The notes under the pieces: model-generated
Databases searched by the model: none
Told to the model about the DNA's origin: nothing
The model's input: only the letters and a program-made list of their open reading frames with translations
Made by a program: the position numbers and the translations under genes
From: an uncultured Eubacteriales bacterium
GTDB taxonomy: Bacteria > Bacillota > Clostridia > UBA1381 > UBA9506
Direction: 5' to 3'
Assembly: GCA_900545185.1 (NCBI GenBank)
Contig: UQYH01000090.1
Location: 1-8,852 of the forward strand
DNA: 8,852 nucleotides
In this document: positions 6,130-8,852 of the stretch, one piece after another
Layout of the letters: each line of letters begins with the position of its first letter
How positions within the stretch are numbered: position 1 is the first letter of the stretch

Positions 6130-6823
6130 AACCTTTATAATAATCCATTTTCTTTTCTATGTATCCAAACAAAAGCGTTAAAAGACCACAGAAAATAAGG
6201 TAAAACACACCGGTATAAAACAGCGGCCAAATCAGTCCACCACGCTTTATGTAAACCTGTGCAGACCAAATAATTTCGTAAACGGCTATAACGCGCGCCA
6301 GCGAAGTATCCTTAACCAAGGTAATAATTTCATTACTCATGGCAGGCACAATTTTTTTAACAACCTGAAACAGAATAATTTTAAAGAATACCTGCACCTT
6401 GGTAAAGCCCAGCACCTGCCCTGCCTCGTACTGTCCGCGCGGCATGCTTTCGATACCGCCGCGGTATATTTCGGAAAAATAACAGGAATAGTTAATAACA
6501 AATGCCACCATAACGGCAAAAAAACGTTCCGGCACCTCCCAGGTGGCCAGCCACGAAATAAATGCGTTTGAATATGACAATTTGGCCGCCCATGCGCCCA
6601 GCAAGCCGGGGCCGTAATAAATGACAATTAATTGCAGCATCAGCGGTGTGCCGCGGATAATCCACACAAAAATTTTAACCAGCCATTTAAGGGGCTTAAA
6701 TTTGCTCATAGAGCCAAAGCTCATAATCAGGCCGATCGGCAGTGCAAACACAAGCGTTAATATAAAAATTTTAAGCGTTACGCCAAACCCCTCAAGCAGC
6801 GATGCGGTAACATTCCAAAACAT
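6128..6823 (-). CDS. Polar amino acid ABC transporter, permease
   Basis: A 231-residue integral membrane protein forming the channel, probably as a homodimer because only one permease gene is present. Roughly five membrane segments are visible, about 14-35, 51-71, 100-120, 165-190 and 200-221. The family-specific WIIRGTPLMLQL segment (54-65) and the EAA cytoplasmic loop (EAGQVLGFTKVQVFFKII, 133-150, then NEIITLVKDTSLA, 164-176) identify the HisM/GlnP type, the coupling site for the ATPase. The ATG is preceded by GGAGG (6834-6838) at 10 bases and by AAGGA closer in. The gene lies 125 bases after the binding-protein gene, a gap filled with two hairpins, and two bases overlap the ATPase ribosome binding site region. 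Confidence 0.95.
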   Translation of the reverse strand: MFWNVTASLLEGFGVTLKIFILTLVFALPIGLIMSFGSMSKFKPLKWLVKIFVWIIRGTPLMLQLIVIYYGPGLLGAWAAKLSYSNAFISWLATWEVPERFFAVMVAFVINYSCYFSEIYRGGIESMPRGQYEAGQVLGFTKVQVFFKIILFQVVKKIVPAMSNEIITLVKDTSLARVIAVYEIIWSAQVYIKRGGLIWPLFYTGVFYLIFCGLLTLLFGYIEKKMDYYKG

Positions 6824-6847
6824 AATCCTTCAACCTCCCATTACAAC

Positions 6848-6903
6848 CGGGCAATTTTGCTATACCGTCGGGTGCAAAAACGGCAGCATAGCAAAATTGC
6901 CTG
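6848..6903 (-). other. Intercistronic hairpin between binding protein and permease genes (distal)
   Basis: GGCAATTTTGCTAT (6850-6863) is the perfect inverse of ATAGCAAAATTGCC (6888-6901), 14 bp, extended by a G-T wobble and a C-G pair to 6848/6903. The 24-base loop contains a second small stem, CCGT (6865-6868) with ACGG (6880-6883). No T tract follows on the minus strand, so it is more likely a transcript-stabilising or partial-attenuation structure than a full terminator. Confidence 0.7.
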
Positions 6904-6910
6904 TATGACA

Positions 6911-6940
6911 TGTGCAGTGCCGCCAAAGCGACACTGCACA
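6911..6940 (-). other. Intercistronic hairpin just after the binding-protein stop
   Basis: TGTGCAGTG (6911-6919) pairs with CACTGCACA (6932-6940), then after one mismatch CGC (6921-6923) pairs with GCG (6928-6930) around a CAAA loop. It begins nine bases past the stop codon of the binding-protein gene and lacks a following U tract. It probably protects the 3' end of the binding-protein message so that this protein is made in excess. Confidence 0.7.
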
Positions 6941-6948
6941 CAACAGAC

Positions 6949-7746
6949 TTATTCAGCCAGTGTCAGCTGATATTTGTCGGCCAGCTTTTGCAGCGAGCCA
7001 TCTTTTTTCAGCTCGTCAATAACCTTGTTTACAGCCTCGGCCATGTCAGAACCCTTTCTGAAACCGATACCGTAGGATTCCTCTGTCAGCGAAATGCCGG
7101 GAGCCAAATCAGCATAGCTGGTGCCTTCTCCCGTCATAGCCTTTGCCATGGTGATGTCAATAACGCAAGCATCGGCCGCACCGGAGGATACCTCCAGCAG
7201 CGCATCGGACTGTGCCGTTACGCCCGTGCAGGTATAGCCTGCCTCTTGGATTGCCTTTTCACCGGCAGAACCTGCCTCGGCCACAAAGGTAACACCCTTT
7301 AAGTCCTCAACCTTTTTATAGGTATTGATTTTGTCCTTTTTCATAACCAACACCTGTGCGTTAACCACATACGGATTCGTGCAGCTCATACCCTTTAATA
7401 CTTCATCTGTCAGGGTCATGCCGTTCCAAACGCAGTCAATGGCTTTAGAATCCAGTTCCATAATTTTGCCGTCCCACTCAATGACAACAAACTTTGCGGT
7501 AACACCCAGCTTTTTGGCTACCATTTCGGCAAATTCCGTGTCAAAGCCTGTCCATTCGTCCTTGCCATCCTTATAGTTCATAGGCTCATATTCTGTAATA
7601 CCCACGATCATTTCGCCTTTGTTTTGGATGTAAGCAAGGTCAGAACCTTCCTCTTTACCGCCTGTTGTCTGTGTCGGCTTGGCGCAAGCTGTCAGCATAA
7701 CGGCAACCGCAAAAAGCAGCGCTAAAGCCTTCCCGAATTTCTTCAT
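6949..7746 (-). CDS. Polar amino acid ABC transporter, substrate-binding lipoprotein
   Basis: A 265-residue lipoprotein anchored outside the membrane that captures the ligand for the permease/ATPase below. A lipoprotein signal occupies 1-20 (MKKFGKALALLFAVAVMLTA) with lipobox LTAC and Cys21. A short polar linker follows, then a type II periplasmic-binding fold of the SBP_bac_3 family: MIVGITEYEPMNY (46-58), WTGFDTEFAEMVAKKLG (65-81), NGMTLTDEV (108-116), LKGVTFVAEAGSAGEKAI (149-166), ADACVIDITMA (191-201) and GIGFRKGSDM (226-235). The residue expected to be Arg after TDE, which binds the ligand carboxylate in GlnH/HisJ proteins, is Val116 here. The start at 7746 is chosen over an ATG at 7773 because it begins the signal peptide and follows AAAGGAGAG at good distance. 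First gene of the operon; the ligand cannot be named. Confidence 0.94.
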   Translation of the reverse strand: MKKFGKALALLFAVAVMLTACAKPTQTTGGKEEGSDLAYIQNKGEMIVGITEYEPMNYKDGKDEWTGFDTEFAEMVAKKLGVTAKFVVIEWDGKIMELDSKAIDCVWNGMTLTDEVLKGMSCTNPYVVNAQVLVMKKDKINTYKKVEDLKGVTFVAEAGSAGEKAIQEAGYTCTGVTAQSDALLEVSSGAADACVIDITMAKAMTGEGTSYADLAPGISLTEESYGIGFRKGSDMAEAVNKVIDELKKDGSLQKLADKYQLTLAE

Positions 7747-7775
7747 ACTGAATCTCTCCTTTTCTAAAATCACAT

Positions 7776-7795
7776 CCTTACATTGTTTTGTAAGG
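7776..7795. promoter_or_regulatory. Leader palindrome before the ABC operon
   Basis: CCTTACA (7776-7782) and TGTAAGG (7789-7795) form a perfect 7-bp inverted repeat around six bases. It lies between the predicted transcription start (near 7811) and the ribosome binding site of the binding-protein gene. It could be a repressor operator or a small leader hairpin; the sequence does not decide. Confidence 0.4.
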
Positions 7796-7817
7796 AAATG
7801 TTAAAGATAACTTATTT

Positions 7818-7846
7818 ATTTTACTATAAAAATGCAATGAAGTAAA
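7818..7846 (-). promoter_or_regulatory. Probable sigma-A promoter of the ABC operon
   Basis: Minus-strand TTTACT (7841-7846), a 17-base spacer and TAAAAT (7818-7823). The predicted start near 7811 gives a leader of about 65 bases, too short for a T-box or lysine riboswitch. The region is AT-rich, so other placements are possible. Confidence 0.5.
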
Positions 7847-7960
7847 CCCCATTTCGGCTAACTTTTTAAATTTACATTCATTTAGATGTGCAAAAATGCA
7901 TAAATAACCAATTACAAATAAAAAAAGTCCTTACCGAAGCAAAAGACATGTTACCTATAT

Positions 7961-8001
7961 AAATAAAAACAGCCGCAGCAATCCATGCAGATTACTACGG
8001 C
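7961..8001 (-). terminator. Intrinsic terminator of the VanW-domain gene
   Basis: GCCGTAGTAATC pairs with GATTGCTGCGGC (minus strand, 8001-7990 with 7983-7972): 12 bp with two G-U wobbles and a six-base loop. It is followed at once by TGTTTTTATTT. The VanW stop codon (7995-7997) lies inside the stem. This is the clearest terminator in the window and isolates the VanW gene from the ABC operon. Confidence 0.85.
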
Positions 8002-8711
8002 AACTGATAAATTTCCGATACAACGGACGAACGTCCGACCGATACAAAAACCTGAATGTCCTTTTTCGTGTTATTGATAAACCGCATATCCAGACTGTCA
8101 TAATTGACGGCCGCATCGCTCCCCTGCGATGCATATCCTACATCTTTATGATGGCTGTGCCGTTCCTGAATACTAAGCCCTGCCGCTTTGGCCGCCTGAT
8201 ACACCGTACTGCTGATCTGACACACACCGCCGCCATAGTCTTGCTTTTTCTCTTCCTTAACAATGACTGTCGCACGCCGATACCCGGCCTCTGCCGTGCG
8301 CGGCCCAACAATTTGGTTAAATGAAAATTCCTTACCCGGCCGTATGATAATTTCGTTAATTTGCGCTGCCGCCAATTTCAAATTATGCAATCGTGCGTCT
8401 GCCCTGTCCAGCAGCTTCGTTTCGGCCGATGCCAACAGCTGCGGTTCCTCTGCCGGGGCTTCCTCTTGGGGCGCTTCCTCCTCCGGGATGGATTCTATCT
8501 GCCCTTCTTCCGTTTCCGGCAGCGCTTCTTCGGTCGGTGCTTGCTCCTGCTCTGCTTCGGGTGATGCTGCAGGCGATGCAGTTGCAGCACTGTCCGCCGT
8601 TGCACTCGGCGATGCGCTGAGCTGCGGCGGATAAGCCGTATAATCGTCCTCACAGCCGCATAAAACCAAAATAATGCCGAATCCGATACAAAATAATATG
8701 AACCTACGCAT
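7995..8711 (-). CDS. VanW-domain lipoprotein
   Basis: A 238-residue predicted surface lipoprotein. Residues 1-19 form a hydrophobic signal with lipobox LCGC and Cys20; Cys at the -2 position is unusual but tolerable. Residues about 28-92 are a low-complexity stalk rich in Ala, Pro, Ser and Glu. The VanW domain covers about 98-228, with PGKEFSFNQIVGPRT (125-139), GGGVCQISSTVY (160-171) including the conserved Cys163, and RHSHH...GYASQGSDAAVNY (184-204). VanW proteins are named from the VanB-type vancomycin-resistance cluster but most, like this one, are not in resistance loci, and their biochemical role is unknown; a cell-wall association is generally assumed. The protein is shorter than many Clostridia homologues, which often add peptidoglycan-binding domains. 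The ATG is preceded by AAGGCGG. It appears monocistronic. No vanA/B/H/X genes are nearby, so resistance should not be inferred. Confidence 0.88.
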   Translation of the reverse strand: MRRFILFCIGFGIILVLCGCEDDYTAYPPQLSASPSATADSAATASPAASPEAEQEQAPTEEALPETEEGQIESIPEEEAPQEEAPAEEPQLLASAETKLLDRADARLHNLKLAAAQINEIIIRPGKEFSFNQIVGPRTAEAGYRRATVIVKEEKKQDYGGGVCQISSTVYQAAKAAGLSIQERHSHHKDVGYASQGSDAAVNYDSLDMRFINNTKKDIQVFVSVGRSSVVSEIYQLP

Positions 8712-8739
8712 GTCAATTCCGCCTTATCAATCCAATTCA

Positions 8740-8767
8740 ATTTTAGTGTGTCACAAAAAGGATTGAA
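8740..8767 (-). promoter_or_regulatory. Weak candidate promoter of the VanW-domain gene
   Basis: Minus-strand TTCAAT (8762-8767), 16 bases, TAAAAT (8740-8745). The -35 is poor. A 6-bp inverted repeat, TTCAAT/ATTGAA (8737-8742 and 8762-8767), flanks it. The rest of the stretch to the window end (8768-8852) is AT-rich with nothing else supportable. Confidence 0.3.
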
Positions 8768-8852
8768 CATACGCACCATTTATTTCCTTTAATTTTTAAT
8801 GATTTTTGCTTTTGTAAATTTTTAACAAGTAAAAGGTGTTTTTTTGAAAAAA

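Noticed and set aside
7747..7994. Riboswitch or T-box upstream of the ABC operon
   Set aside because: The probable promoter leaves a leader of about 65 bases with only one small palindrome, and no T-box or known aptamer consensus is seen.
8263..8634. Rightward Ser/Ala/Gly-rich frames opposite the VanW gene
   Set aside because: They are the antisense of the low-complexity Pro/Ala/Glu stalk, whose biased codons leave opposite frames open.
7995..8711. Vancomycin resistance cluster because of the VanW domain
   Set aside because: No ligase, dehydrogenase, dipeptidase or VanR/S genes are present, and VanW-domain proteins are common in Bacillota without resistance.
1..8852. CRISPR arrays, defence systems, phage or transposon remains, retroelements
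   Set aside because: No repeat-spacer pattern, integrase, transposase, reverse transcriptase or nuclease gene was found on either strand.

Overview
The window reads as a chromosomal stretch from a low-to-moderate GC Bacillota, most likely an anaerobic, gut-type Clostridia. This is inferred from strong GGAGG-type ribosome binding sites, sigma-A promoters, lipobox lipoproteins, a VanW-domain protein and Clostridia-like protein sequences. No RNA gene, CRISPR array, insertion sequence, integrase or phage gene is visible. Seven protein genes are supported.

Left block (about 117-4121): an AraC-family regulator with an N-terminal cupin-like sensor domain is transcribed leftward. Facing away from it is a tight two-gene operon. 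The first gene is a creatininase-superfamily metal amidohydrolase; one base after its stop comes a 700-residue cytoplasmic protein with the layout of a family 20/67-like glycoside hydrolase. The 335-base divergent region holds a consensus promoter for the regulator, with a pair of GTATAC-centred inverted half-sites in and above it, plus several dyads in the operon leader. I see no good sigma-A promoter for the operon, which fits an activator-dependent promoter. The simplest reading is an inducible unit for an imported glycoside or related compound, substrate unknown. This is the least ordinary part of the window.

Middle (4122-5268): a convergent terminator hairpin separates the operon from a leftward CorA-type divalent-cation transporter. 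That gene has its own near-consensus promoter, whose position argues for a start 24 bases inside the longest frame.

Right block (5291-7846): a leftward polar amino acid ABC importer operon runs binding lipoprotein, then permease, then ATPase. It has a promoter and a leader palindrome upstream, two strong hairpins between the first two genes, and a terminator hairpin at the end. The binding protein has Val where the family normally has the ligand-carboxylate Arg.

Right edge (7961-8852): a leftward VanW-domain lipoprotein with a long Pro/Ala/Glu-rich stalk, closed by a textbook intrinsic terminator that contains its stop codon. The last 140 bases are AT-rich with only a weak promoter candidate.

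I found no clearly novel defence or mobile system. The strongest lead is the pairing of the creatininase-family enzyme with the glycosidase-like protein under an AraC regulator.
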